A stretch of DNA of 64,000 bases, taken from contig NC_053143.1 of the NCBI RefSeq assembly GCF_016808335.1, positions 50,747,441 to 50,811,440 on the forward strand, read 5' to 3'. The stretch is from Panicum virgatum (lineage: Eukaryota; Streptophyta; Magnoliopsida; Poales; Poaceae). Below are positions 1 through 10,850 of the stretch, in pieces (the first letter of the stretch is position 1; each line of letters begins with the position of its first letter). Under the pieces are notes generated by a model. It did no database searches, had not been told where the DNA came from, and was given only the letters and a program-made list of their open reading frames with translations. The translations under genes and the position numbers were made by a program.

Positions 1-385
1 CATGCTTGCTTCTTGTAGATTTTTTCCCTAATGCAATACAAATAATTGAGAAGTGACATATATAAATAAAGAAACATGTTGCTTCACCACATCATCTGTG
101 GGAGTACAACTTTAAGAGCGTGTTTGATATCCATCGCAAACAAACACGTGCTCTCGCGCCCGTATGAATCCAACTAGGACAAGATAAGGTCACCACACCA
201 AAGGCGCCCGTATGAATCCTAATGACCTAATTGATATGAAGTTTGAGTCAGATGGAGCAGCAAATACAACTCGAAATTTTAATTTTTAACTATACCCATT
301 AGTACTAAACATACAATTTTATTAAGGAATAAGTATCACATTTGTATGACAACGCAATTTTATTTTCAATTATATCCATTCCAAT
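1..385. repeat. Tail of module E followed by module A (copy 1)
   Basis: The first ~100 bases match the tail of module E (compare 14285-14400 and 16150-16220). Positions ~100-215 match module A, which recurs at 14396-14725 and 16200-16560; the shared landmarks are a caaacaaacacgtgctctcg-like core and an agataaggt motif. No gene is visible. The remainder is AT-rich sequence leading into the NLR relic. Confidence 0.6.
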
Positions 386-751
386 CTATTTCCATAAGGT
401 GTCGGTAAGGAATCGAACCCGCTTTGTTCTGCTCATAGTTTGACAAGGGACATGACTTTTGAGGTGGTCATAATCAATAGCATCAAGGATGTCTTCAGCT
501 TCATGAAAAGCAGTCTTGAGCTCCTTCATCCATTGCTCCAGCCTTGCCCTCTGTGGACAGTCCTCAGTAGTCGCTTCAAGCATCAGCTTCAGCTGTAGAA
601 TATTCCTCCGCATTTCCTCGACCTTTTCTGGCGAGGGAAAGCTGATGTAGGAAAAGCATATGTCGAGGAGCTAGGAGATCATTGGAGAGACAAGCCAACC
701 TGCGACCGAGATGCCCCACCCTATGCCGGTAATGCTCGCCGCCGGATCCAT
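386..751 (-). pseudogene. NLR resistance-gene N-terminal coiled-coil (Rx-type) fragment
   Basis: Read on the minus strand from an ATG at 751-749, the translation has the typical start of grass CC-NLR proteins. A hydrophobic N-terminus is followed by FPSPEKVEEMRRNI, LQLKLMLEATTED and then the helix WMKELKTAFHEAEDILDAID (about residues 68-87). The last is the Rx N-terminal coiled-coil signature with its EDVID-like element (AEDILD). One in-frame TAG (minus strand, 673-671) interrupts the first helix. After DYDHLKSHV the similarity ends and a stop follows at 388-386. No P-loop, NB-ARC or LRR sequence follows, so this is a ~120-codon stub. CC-NLR proteins act as intracellular immune receptors; this fragment cannot. 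A longer gene broken by repeats outside the window is an alternative. Family assignment is secure from the motifs; loss of function is inferred from the stop and truncation. Confidence 0.8.
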
Positions 752-1129
752 TAGGAGCATTCAGTTTTGGGGAAGGAAGACTGAAGAAGGAGATAGGCAG
801 CTGCAGGTCATCCTGGGCACCTCTAAGAAAGGCATGCCTCTAAGAAATTGCATACTTGTAGGCAACAATTCGGTTCTCAAGAGACACAAGTGGGTGATTT
901 CCTTGCATATTGGCAACTAAAAAGTCAAGTCTTCGTCCTAGTGGCCCAAACTGATAGCAAGCTTGTGAAGGAGCAGTTCAGCTGTTTTTGGATCAAGCAG
1001 GATAGAAAGAAAGCAACTCTATTGTCACATGCTCACATTTTTCTTAGATAATGGAAACAAGTTCCGACCTCTACACAGTGTCACATGCTCACATGTAAGC
1101 AATGATACCCTTCTCATAAAAAAGGAGCC
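752..1129. other. Unassigned intergenic sequence
   Basis: No gene, RNA or element could be recognised here. Short open frames occur on the plus strand but have no recognisable composition or motif. Confidence 0.5.
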
Positions 1130-1985
1130 GAGTTCTTGCATGCTGCCATGGTCGCTGACCAGCAATGGACATAATCACATAATCTAATGGCACTTGAAAA
1201 GATAACCTATGAAATCTACGAATTTTTTGCAGAGATCTGAAAAAAGAAATCAAATCAATCAGGTGACGAAAATTTTGAAAACAAAAGCTGTGATTTCCTT
1301 GTAATACCTGCGAGCTGGAAAGGGATCAATTTTTCCTGGAGGGTTCTACTTCTACATCTCCTTATAGCCTGGGTTGCAAGTGTGAGGAAGATGAAGCAGA
1401 GGGGGGAAGAAGAGGGCGGAGACAAGGATGTGAAGAAACCACCTTGGACGGCTCCGCCGTCGAACCACGGAAGAGGGGATGCGTCGGGGACGGCGATCGG
1501 CGAATGCAGCATGAACGCCGGAGCTCGCTGTCGCCGTGCGCCCACATGACCGCGCCGCCACGGTGAGCAGCAAGTTCGGAGGAGATGAGATGAGGGGTGT
1601 TATGAATACGAAGCCGTTCAAGGGCCTTTTTGAAAGTACGCCGCAGCCGGGGGATTCGTGCATAGGGGCTAATTGAATGAAGTGAACTAATCGAGGGCTT
1701 GAACGTCAAAACTATAACACACTCCTGCTTAACAGCACATCCCCTGTCATACAGATGCTGTACACAGTTGATTTGAAACAGAAACAGACTCTTGGATCTC
1801 TGCTCATCCTGCTCTGAAAGCTTCAGCTAGCCTGCACTTCACTGAAAGGCTGCACGGATTGGCGTCAGAAAAACCGCAATTGTGCCTTGGACTGATTTGG
1901 ACACAAGCCTCGTTGCTGCATTCAGAGGATGTAGCACCTGGAATGAAGGCATCATATGATTAACACGAATTGGATCAGGCAATGG
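1130..1985. repeat. Modules B, C and D (copy 1), containing an empty Helitron site
   Basis: Module B (1130-1590) is repeated at 8465-8920 and in shorter form at 21690-21790. Module C (1591-1670, with a gccgttcaagggccttttt core) is repeated at 10851-10925. Module D (1670-1985) is repeated at ~13345-13610 and ~21800-22140. In this copy B runs straight into C across A1590|T1591. In the second copy a 1.93-kb Helitron separates them, so this is the unoccupied target. The GC-rich part of B is open in several minus-strand frames, but no family is recognisable. Confidence 0.7.
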
Positions 1986-2290
1986 TTAGCACAGACACTG
2001 CAAACTTTTTTTCGAAAGGACGGCAAGAGCTTTTCCGAATTTTTATTAGAAGGAAAAGGAGTTTAAAAATACAACTGCACCCAACCCAACTACGCACCAC
2101 AACCACAAGCCACCAACAAAAACTGCAAACTACTAGTAAGAACGCCACTCCAACAGCAAAAACATCAAAGAAACTAAGAGAAAAACTACTAGGAGGTTGG
2201 GATACCTCAGTTTACTACTTCTATCGCGTGCTGAAACTGCTGGACATCTTCCTTGATTAGATAAGTTAACTCCGTCACGGTCTTTTCTTC

Positions 2291-2953
2291 CTATCTGAAT
2301 GTTCTTCTGATGCGCTCCTTCCAAATGTTCCACCAGAAATATATAACAAGGCCGTCAAAAAAGGATTTACTATCTTTCGCGACCATCGCTCGACATTTCT
2401 TCCACCATCTGTAGATGGAACTCACAGAATTGCTGGCAGGTAGTTGGTGTAAATTGAGCCAATTAACCAGCTGATCCCAAACTGCACAAGTGTACAGGCA
2501 GTCTTTACAAAAGTGTTTTGGAATCTCTGGTGTTGTGTTGCATAGTTTGCACAAAGGGTCATGGGACCATCCTCTTTTCGCCAAGTTGTTTGCTGTTAAT
2601 ATCTTTCGGTGTAGCAAAATCCATGCAAAGAATTTACATTTTGGTTCTGCCTTGGCCTTCCAAATTGGGGTAATGGATTGTCTTCCTAACAAAATGGATG
2701 CGGTATGCACTCTTAGTTGTATATTCCCCATCCGAAGTCCATCTCCAAATAATCTCATCCTCCATATCTGGATTACGATCAAGCAAACTGATTTGTTCCC
2801 ACAGACTTGCATACTCCCTAAACTCAGTACCCGAGTGTAAAGGGAGCACCTGATTAATCCAAAAATTATTGTGCAAAGCCTATTGTACAGTAAACTTCTT
2901 CCTCCTCGATTTTTTAAAGAGACTTGGTGCCAAATTTTTTGGTGCCGCTCCAT
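2291..2953 (-). pseudogene. LINE-1 ORF2, C-terminal zf-RVT domain
   Basis: An open minus-strand segment of 220 codons carries the C-terminal cysteine/histidine module of plant L1 ORF2 (zf-RVT family). It shows TANNLAKRGW, DPLCKLCN and a WKER-type end. It is cut off from the reverse transcriptase by stops near 2953-3060. The 3' untranslated part (2013-2290) leads to the poly(A) tail. Confidence 0.8.
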
Positions 2954-3059
2954 TAACCCAACTTGAGTGCCAAAAACTAGCCTTATTTCCTTTGCCCACT
3001 ATTGTTGACGCATTGAACAAATCTCGATCGCCCTTATCACAAGGGATGTCAAGACCAAC

Positions 3060-4706
3060 CTACGGTCTACTATCGTGCTTCCATTGGAACCAGCACCATC
3101 GAAGTCTAAGAGCTCTTGCTGGTCGTTCTAGATCGAGAATCCCCAGGCCTCCCATGTCCTTTGGAGTGCATACTGTTGGCCACTTTATTAAACAATGTCC
3201 ACCACACACCTTCTCTGGTTCCTCTCCCTTCCCAAGGAAACTTCTCCTCATGCGATCAATTTGCTTGATGAGCCACTTTTGACCCGGAAAGACCGTGAGG
3301 TGGTATATAGGCTGCGAGGTTAAAACACATTTGACCAAGGTCTCCCGTTCCGAAGATGACAACATCTTCCCTTTCCATCCCGGCAGGCGGCAACCGATTT
3401 TATCTAGCAAAGGCTGTACATCCACCCTTTTGAGTTTGCGTGTGTGTAGGGGGAGTCCCAGGTATTTTCCGGGGAAGCTGCAGACCTTTCCAGGGAAGTC
3501 TACCAGTGCCTCAGAAATTAAATCATCGCTGAATCTGATGGGAAAAATTTCTATTTTGCTTAAGTTTACTTTGAGACCTGAGCATTGATCGAAGACGTGT
3601 AGGAGCTGGTTAATATTATGTAACTCAAGTCGGTCCGGGTTTGCGAAAATGGCCGCATCATCAGTGTAGAGTGAGCAGCAGAGCTTAGCTGCTTTGGGGA
3701 GGATCTGGTTTATGAGGCCCTTTTGAGCTGCCAATGCTATACTTTTCTGCAGTGGATCAATTGCTAGGATAAACAACATTGGAGACAAAGGATCCCCCTG
3801 ACACAGTCCTCTCCCATGCTTGAATTTTTTGCCCATGCTTTCCATTAAGTAAAACTCTAGATGAGGATGTAGCTAACAATGTTGCTATCCAATCTCTCCA
3901 CTTTTGGCCAAACCCCATTGCTTGTAAAGTTTCTAACAAATAGACCCAGCTAATCGAGTCAAAAGCCTTGGAAATATCCAACTTGATAAACAATGCTGGC
4001 CTCTTCGCTTTGTGTAGAGTTTTTATCACATTTTTTACGTAGACAAAGTTGTCATGTATACATATCTTTTTGATGAAGGCATTTTGACAACCTGACACAA
4101 AATCATTAAGTTTTGGCACTAATCTATCAGCTAAAATTTTTGTGACTAACTTGGCCAGACTGTTGATGAGGCTGATCGGTCTGTAATCGCTCACACTAGT
4201 TGCATCCTCCTTCTTGGGCAGCAAAATGATGTTAGCTTCATTGACCAGCTCTAGTCTTCGAGTTTTGAGTGAATGGAATGCTTGTAGGGCTGCAGTTAGG
4301 TCTTTACCAATGATCGACCAACATTTCTTATAGAACAATCCAATAAAAACGTCCGGCCTAGGGGACTTCTCGGCCGGCAAGTGCATAACCGTGTTTTTTT
4401 TATCTCCTCCTCCTCAAAAGGGTCTTCAAGCTCGCTCAGGTTATGAGGCTGGTAACCTAAATTGGCCCAATTAAAGCTTAGAGATCTCTCTTGCGCCTTT
4501 CCTAGTAAATTGACAAAGTGATAAAAAACTATCTCTTCTTTCCGTTGGTGACTTGATGCAATTCCAGTGGCAGTGACTAGGGAAGGGATAAAATGTTTCT
4601 TTCTTCTGTTATTTGCATGCAACATAAAAAGCCTAGTGCAGGCATCACCTTTTCGTATCCAGGTAAGCCTAGAATGTTGTCTAGCACGTGATCTCTGAAT
4701 TTCCAC
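3060..4706 (-). pseudogene. LINE-1 ORF2, reverse transcriptase domain (frameshifted)
   Basis: Three overlapping minus-strand frames (4706-4296, 4386-3757, 3845-3060) together carry the L1 reverse transcriptase. Landmarks are DYRPISLINSLAKLVTKILA, a KLDISKAFDSISW block, GLCQGDPLSPMLFILAID and the catalytic box as LYTDD where LYADD is normal. At least two frameshifts separate the pieces. The A-to-T change next to the two catalytic aspartates would probably impair activity. Functional loss is inferred mainly from the frameshifts. Confidence 0.85.
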
Positions 4707-4726
4707 GAGGTTAAGTGATTTGGCTT

Positions 4727-5698
4727 TCAGGAATCTATGGAACTCCGACTCCTCCGGTGTGAGAACCGTGCCCCATCCAAATGCTTGAGGATCTCCTTAA
4801 CAATCTCCCACCTAAGCTGCACATTGCCCATGTTTTGTCTTCTCCAAAGCTTGAGGGCTTTTGCCATCCGAATTAATTTGACATGCATGCGTAGAATGGC
4901 ATCTTGCGTGTTGACTGGCTGGGTCCATGTATCTTCAATTACTTCTTTAAACCCAGGCATATTAACCCAAAAGAACTCAAATCGGAATCCCTTGTAACTC
5001 TGTTTTGCAATATCCCCAGCAAGAAATAAAGGGCAATGGTCGGATCCCATGGTCAGGAGTGGCTGCAGATCAATGTTTGGAAACCTGAGGTGCCATTCAG
5101 GTGTCCCAAACATGCGGTCAATGCCTCGAAGATCAATCTCCATGAGCTGGGCCTCATCGATGGTTTGTCTGAAATAGCTCATCATACGCCTATTTAACCT
5201 GTCATTACTTTTGTCTTCCGCTTTATAAATCAGATTAAAGTCACCTACTATAAGCCATTCGACCTGCACGATTTGCCTCAAGCCCTTAATCTCATCTAAG
5301 AAAGATAGTTTATCACGGTCCTCCTGTGGACCATAAACACCCGTGAGGGTCCAAGAAATATTGCCAACCCTCATAGTAATATCTGCTGACACATTATACT
5401 CAGTAGTATGGGAGTTGTGTAGGTTGAAGAAATTTTCATCCACAGCAATGAGGATGCCCCATCGAGTACCACTAGCTGGGAGGGACACAAAGTTTCTAGC
5501 AAAATGCTGACCGAGCGTATCCACTACCAGGTGTGTTGTCCAATGTGCGATCTTTGTTTCCTGAAGGCAAACTATAGATGCACCCGATGAGGTAACGGTG
5601 TTGTGGACACTCGCACGTCTTGCCGCCGCATTAAGTCCACGGACGTTCCAGCACAACAAGTTAACATTTTTTTTGCGACACAAAGAAACATCAAGCAA
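4727..5698 (-). pseudogene. LINE-1 ORF2, endonuclease/exonuclease/phosphatase domain
   Basis: The minus-strand open segment carries the apurinic-like endonuclease landmarks of plant L1 ORF2: LLCWNVRGLN near the start, VCLQETK, TGVYGPQ, GDFNLIYKAEDK and finally SDHCPLF. These correspond to the metal-binding and catalytic residues that nick target DNA for target-primed reverse transcription. The frame is open for ~320 codons and then breaks before the reverse transcriptase segments. The domain itself looks complete, but the element as a whole is defective. Confidence 0.85.
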
Positions 5699-6088
5699 CT
5701 CAGCAAATACTTACCAAACCAGCCTAGGAATGGACGCTCTACCAGTAGGGCGATTAGTGACGATGATAGCTTGGCGTGCTTCATGAACAATGGTACTAGG
5801 CGCCAGGCCCCATACAAAGCACCCATGAAGCTGCAGGGTCAAATTGCCGGCCCAATAGTGGTTACAAACAACAAGTTCTGAAGTCTCTTACTTAACATAT
5901 CTAAAACACAAACATGACTTGATAACTAACTGACAAAATCCCCCACTTCCTCCTGGCGATTAGGCCATCTGTGTCCCAGCCTCCCCCGCAGGCATCCGGG
6001 CCACCTTACTCTTCTTCTTGCTCACGGCCTTATTTCCTTGCTCAACAAGAACTGTGAGGGCATCCATCGTCATCTTTGTGACAAGCTG

Positions 6089-6428
6089 CTAGAAATGCTG
6101 CACCACAGAATTGAAATCCATATTAGCTTTCTGTTTCAACTTAGGCGACAGCTCTCCTAGTTTATTAAGTAAAACTCTCTGAGCAAGATTCAAGCTGCCC
6201 TTCACTGGGTTAAGCTTAGCCTTGTCAGCTAGCCTGGTGCTTTTCCTCTGTGCCAATGGTGTTTCTGTGCTGATATGCTGCACTCTACTTGATTACTCAT
6301 CATGTGTTTGCAAGTTGTTCACACGTGGTGGTGTGTGCAGTACAGGAACGGGAGGGGCACACGAGATGTAATTAATAAAAGAAGTCAGGTCATTAATTTC
6401 GTTATCTTCAGGACTCGTACTCACAACA
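6089..6428 (-). pseudogene. LINE-1 ORF1 C-terminal remnant
   Basis: Two minus-strand segments (6428-6293 and 6283-6089) encode a basic tail with RKSTRLADKAK. This is the counterpart of the PRRSRRLAG-type motif near the ORF1 C-terminus of the LINE at 32644-35388. The zinc knuckles and DUF4283-like region are missing because the insertion is truncated at 6428. Confidence 0.65.
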
Positions 6429-6436
6429 GCAAACTT

Positions 6437-7190
6437 CATACCATATTCTATGATCGGGTGGTCATGATTATCCAGATGGCTCTCGTGCCTACGAAGCGTG
6501 AGGTGAAGAATGCTTGGTTGCGAATTGTGAGGGGTTTCTATCAAGTGGATTTGTCTTGCGTCTCGAGGTATTTGTAGCCAAAAGCTCTCATGTGCGGCTC
6601 TTGAACAACCAAAACTTTACTTGAAATAAAGATTGCTCCTTGTTTAAGTTTGTCCTCTCACCTACTTTCTATTTACTGGAGTGGTCTAAAACCGAGAGCT
6701 GCCGACGTACTCAATGATCATGTGAAACAGCACAGTTGAACTTAAGTGCAATTAACAGTACATGTACCACATTTTTCCCTTTAATACAACACCAACCGGT
6801 TGGAGAAGCTACACCATGTCATCGGAGGAAATGCAAGTAAATTTGCACTCAAGTGAACGTGTCTCAAAATAAGTTCACATTACAGAATCACTATGCGTAT
6901 AAGGTATATTTTCTGTACAACGAGCAAAATGAAGCAGTGATGGGCTTTGCATATATTTACATCAATTTTTTTGCATATGTTCACAGTACTCTAAAGTAAA
7001 ACATATATTTACATCATTTTTTTAAAAATAAAATAGATAAAATATCTTGAAATAGGCCAACTAGATTAGAAACTAGAAGAGAAACGTGGCATGCTTCTTG
7101 TACATTTTTCCCCTAACATAATACAGATAAATGAGAAGTGAGATATATGACATTTTGGAATGCAAATACAAGAGATATCTCTTGTATAAC
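6437..7190. repeat. Module E, copy 1
   Basis: A ~0.75-kb module. Landmarks in order: a gctct(c)(a/g)tgcctatgaagcg-like start (6478), ctcgaggtatttgtagccaaa (6562), tgtcctctcacctactttct (6650), catgtcatcggaggaaatgcaa (6813), gcagtgatgggctttgc (6933) and aacgtggcatgcttcttgtaca (7083). It recurs at ~10925, ~13630, ~15490, ~22195 and ~24440 in the same orientation. No coding potential was found. It could be a 3' UTR-like or TE-derived sequence, but no known family is recognised. Confidence 0.75.
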
Positions 7191-7514
7191 TAGAACAGCA
7201 AGTGTCAATTGCTTGTAGGTGTTACATTTTTTTAAGGTGTAGATGACACTATGTTCGTGACATTTGATTCAAAAAATGTATCTCCTTGCTGGAAAATTGC
7301 TTTTGTTTGGAAACAGTGGCCGATGTCATCATTAACTTCGACGCCCACTCTACCTCAACAAACGAAAATTTCAATTTATTTACACTACTTTTGGGGAAAC
7401 CTTCCACCCTTCCGGTTCATAGTATCTGTTGTAGAAAAGACTGTTTGACATTGTCGGAATTATTGGAGGCCTGTTTAACATAAATGTTTTATTCACTTTA
7501 TTTTATCTTCATTT
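7191..7514. other. Unassigned AT-rich sequence
   Basis: Two overlapping short plus-strand open frames occur here without recognisable features. Nothing else is seen. Confidence 0.4.
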
Positions 7515-8085
7515 TTCCCACTGTGGGCCAAGCCCGGATTTCATTACTTAAAGCAACAAAATTACACAGAGTTCACAGTAAGCCAACACCAGCCGGTGAA
7601 GTTTAGTATTCAGGTTCGCCCCCCAGAAGGTAGAGCAGCAAGATTAAGCAAAAAATATAACCAGGTCCACGAGCAAGAGAGATCGAACTAAGGAAATGAC
7701 AAACAAGCCATGCCTCTTTTCCAAAAAAAAAAACAAGCCTTGCCTCGCTCATAAATGAGCCTAAATGCGCGCCTCTGACCACGCTATAGGATCAGAAACG
7801 AAGCAGCACGTTAAAGAAGCCTTCATCACTGTAGCCTGCACCTTCACTAGGATCATGTGAGTGGAAGTAGAGCGCCGCCGTCTTGAGAGCTCCCGCACCC
7901 GCCTCCTCCAGCTCTTCGCGGCCACTTTCATCTTGAAGCCCTGCCCAGTAAGATATGAAGGAACTCGCTGTGCAAATTTTCTCCGTTGGAGATGAGATTT
8001 GCTTCTTTTCAAAACAGATATTATTTCTAGCTTTCCAGATGGCCCAACAAATCGCAGCCAAACCCACCGTATAGTAAATGGTTTT
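7515..8085 (-). mobile_element. LINE 3' fragment (zf-RVT end)
   Basis: The minus strand at 8067-7792 encodes AAICWAIWKARNNICFEK and SFISYWAGLQDE. This is the conserved C-terminus of ORF2 in grass L1 LINEs. The frame breaks soon after. The left end lies around a T-rich stretch near 7515, expected for a reversed poly(A) tail. I could not define a clean target-site duplication, so both ends are approximate. It is a different sequence from the other LINEs in the window. Confidence 0.7.
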
Positions 8086-8185
8086 TATTTCTTATAAACC
8101 TGGCTACCCAGTAGGCCAGTGCCAATATTGAGTAAAGGAGGAGGGCCAATGACAAAGGCCACCGGGCTCCACACATACTTAGCTA

Positions 8186-8426
8186 CTCCCTCTATTCACT
8201 TTTGATAGCTATATTTCAAAAACTTAAATGTTCAAAAATGATAGCTATATTTACTATTAGCATGGGTATTGGCAATAAATAGCACTAGTTACAAGGAGTT
8301 CTTAGTTAAAATATTGGATGACCAACAAAAAAGTCTGTGGCATTTATTAGATTGATAAGCACACTTGTGGTGCTCTTGGTCATTGTGTCATATGGAAATA
8401 TATCTATCAAAACTGAATGGAGGGAG
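8186..8426. mobile_element. Stowaway-type MITE
   Basis: Terminal inverted repeats start ctccctctattcacttttga on the left and end ctgaatggagggag on the right. A TA dinucleotide lies on each side (8184-8185 and 8427-8428). Length 241 bp. TA target duplication and CTCCCTC termini are the hallmarks of Stowaway (Tc1/mariner-derived) MITEs in grasses. There is no coding capacity. Confidence 0.88.
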
Positions 8427-8464
8427 TATGTCACACTCAAAGAATAAATGCACAATCGAAAAGT

Positions 8465-8920
8465 TGCCGAGTTCTTGCGTGCTTCCATGGTCGCTGACCA
8501 GCAAGAGACATAATCTAATGCCACTCGAAAAGATAGCTTATGCAATCTACATACTGGTGCACAGATCTGAAACAAGAAATTAAATCAAATCAACCAGTTG
8601 ACGAAATTTAAGAAACAAAAGCATCAATTTCCTTGTAATACCTGTGAGCTGCAAAGGGATTCATTTTCCTGGATGGTTCTACATCTCCTTCGTCAAGCCA
8701 GGGTTTTACGTGTGAGGAAGAGCAAGCGGAGGGGGGAAGAAGACGGTGGAGACAAGGATGCGAATAAACCACATCGGACGGTTCCGCCATCGAACCACGA
8801 AAGAAGGGATGCGTCAGGGATGGCGATCTACGAATGCAGCATGAATGCCGGAGCTCGCCGCCGCCGTGCGCCCATATGGCCGCGCCGCCACAGCGAGCGG
8901 CAAGTTGGGAGGAGATGAGA
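8465..8920. repeat. Module B, copy 2 (left flank of the Helitron)
   Basis: Closely similar to 1130-1590, from gccgagttcttgcgtgcttc through ggaggagatgaga. It ends exactly at A8920, where the Helitron begins. The rest of the host sequence (module C) resumes at T10851. Confidence 0.75.
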
Positions 8921-10850
8921 CTAGAACATGATGCGCGCTTTGCGCGCCCTATTTTTACCGTCTATACAAACATTACTATGGTATAATTGGAAATTACTAA
9001 AAGAAATGCTTGAAATGAAAAACTTATCACAACGTCTAATGCAAATATCTTAATAACATTTGTACTGCTAAATATGGCATGTGCAGTCCGTAGGTTTTGT
9101 CAGGCCATATATTACATTTGATGACCAGCATTAGTGCATCTGATCTACTACGTCTTTGCCTGATATGTCATTCTTGGATATGCTTGTAGGCTGCAAGCAT
9201 GCCATGAGGTGCGTTAGCTGAGATCTAGGAGCCTCCATCAACGAAGAAAGCTGACTGCAGTGAGGTGAGTTCGTAGCTTTGTCTTCCATTTTTTCCCCGA
9301 TAGATACACAGGAGAATAAAGTTTCTTATTCATTAGCTGATATATTTGTTGATCTTCTACATTTTTTCCATGGTGGTCCTCCTGTAAACTAACTGCATTC
9401 ATCTAGGCTATTAGATTGTAGTGATCCTCCTTTGTCACTTTGTACTTGAATTGAGATGTGTTTGATGTGCAGTATCTACTGCAAGTTGTAGGTTTTAAGA
9501 TAGAAATTTATAGGTTGTCTTCAAGAAATTGCTTATGACAGTACTGTGTCAACTGTTTTGGACATAGAATTTATTCCCAGCTATCTCTCTATTTTTAAAT
9601 CTATTAAATATTGTCTGTATCTGGCAATAATTGTAGTGAGTTTAGTGTAACATACTTTCTAAACCAACTGATACTTTATAAGATGATAACAAGAGAGAAG
9701 AATAGAGGAACCTAGAGTTATGGCTTCCTGCGGCAGCTAGATCGACGAGGTGAAGCGGATGGAGTGGGTAGATAAAAGAAGAGGAGGAACTTATCTCGGC
9801 GACAGTAGCAGGAGTAGGTACTGTAGAGGGCCCGAGGCACAGCATGAAGCAGTGGCCACTATCCCCAGCCATCACTCTTGCTCCACCACCAAACGCGACT
9901 GACAGTAGGACCACTAAATCAATTGTCCATCAATCAGCCAGCGGTTTTTCTTTTCGGACCTTGTTTAGTTTAGATGTAAAATTTAAAATTTCAAAACTAT
10001 TTTGCGGCACAAGCATAGAGTATTAAATCTGAACAAAATAAAAAACTAATTGTATAATTTATTTGTAAAATTACGAGACGAATCTAATAAGCCTAATTAG
10101 ACCATGATTAGATAATAAATTGCTACAGTAAAACTACAATAAATATATGATAATGATAGATTAATTAGTGTTAATAAATTCATCTCATACTTTACAAACG
10201 AATTCTATAATTAGTTTTGTGATTAGTCTATATTTAATACTTCAACTATACAAAGATTTTATTTCAAAAATTTTACACGGTGCATCTAAACAAGACACAG
10301 TCTTCACGAGTTCAACAAAGTCACAAGAAATCCTGCTGCCCCGTAGCTGGCGAGCCTAGCCTGGCCACTTTTTGGGCGTGAGACGCGAGCGGATGAGTCA
10401 ACGCTGGAGGCGAAGCAAGCCGCACCTCACCTGGTACCGTTCCTATCACTGCCTATGGAGCCAGGCTCATACAAGCCCCACCATTTGCAAGGTGGTCAAG
10501 AATCAGCATGGACGAAATAGCTGCAGTTCGCTCCTGCGCACATCTCACTCCTATTTATTGAGGTAAAGGAGCCACAACATCTGACAATGGGCCAATACCA
10601 TTGCATGTTCCACCGGCCAGCTGCCCTTCTCAGCTCCACCCCAAGTGCACAACGTACAACCTCTCCGTGAACTGACTGGCTGTTGGAAACATGACCTTAC
10701 TGCTCCCTGTTCACCTTGACTACTGCTCCCTATTTTTTTCTTGGAGCGACAGCAGCGAAGGATCCAAGATGACGTGACACACTGCAAACGACGCCGTACC
10801 CGCACAACACTCCAGTGCGCGGAGGAGGCACCTCTCTTTAAGAAAGCCAA
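8921..10850 (-). mobile_element. Non-autonomous Helitron, with paralogous empty site
   Basis: On the minus strand the element ends with a GC-rich hairpin (GCGCGC-AAA-GCGCGC, 8933-8947), eight bases of spacer and the terminal CTAG (8924-8921), followed by host T. This is the standard Helitron 3' structure. Host sequence is module B up to A8920 and module C from T10851. In the paralogous array unit at 1590/1591 the same sequences are contiguous across A|T. The insertion is therefore between A and T with no target duplication, as expected for Helitrons. The 5' end reads TTGG where TC is canonical, possibly a decayed CpG. No Rep/helicase is encoded. An MITE (9956-10298) is nested inside. No captured gene fragment was recognised. 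Confidence 0.8.
9956..10298. mobile_element. MITE with CTTGTTTAG termini, nested in the Helitron
   Basis: The left end is ggaccttgtttagttt and the right end is gcatctaaacaagacac. They pair as imperfect inverted repeats sharing CTTGTTTAG and a downstream GTAAAATTT block. The AT-rich interior contains a gagacgaatctaataagcc / ggattaattag-like arrangement typical of an abundant grass MITE with CCTTGTTTAG ends. Target duplication could not be resolved, so superfamily is left open. Confidence 0.65.

Larger units (their letters stand above)
2008..6428 (-). mobile_element. 5'-truncated L1-type LINE (copy LINE-1)
   Basis: A non-LTR retrotransposon in reverse orientation, flanked by the direct repeat GCAAACTT (2000-2007 and 6429-6436). 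The run of T just inside the left repeat (2006-2012) is its poly(A) tail. It interrupts the junction of repeat modules D and E. Other copies keep D and E contiguous, which independently supports both ends. Order on the minus strand: ORF1 tail, endonuclease, reverse transcriptase, zf-RVT domain. Frameshifts and stops separate the pieces and the reverse transcriptase box is YTDD instead of YADD, so it is dead. It belongs to a different subfamily from the three LINE copies further right, because its 3' end lacks their stem-loop. Confidence 0.9.
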
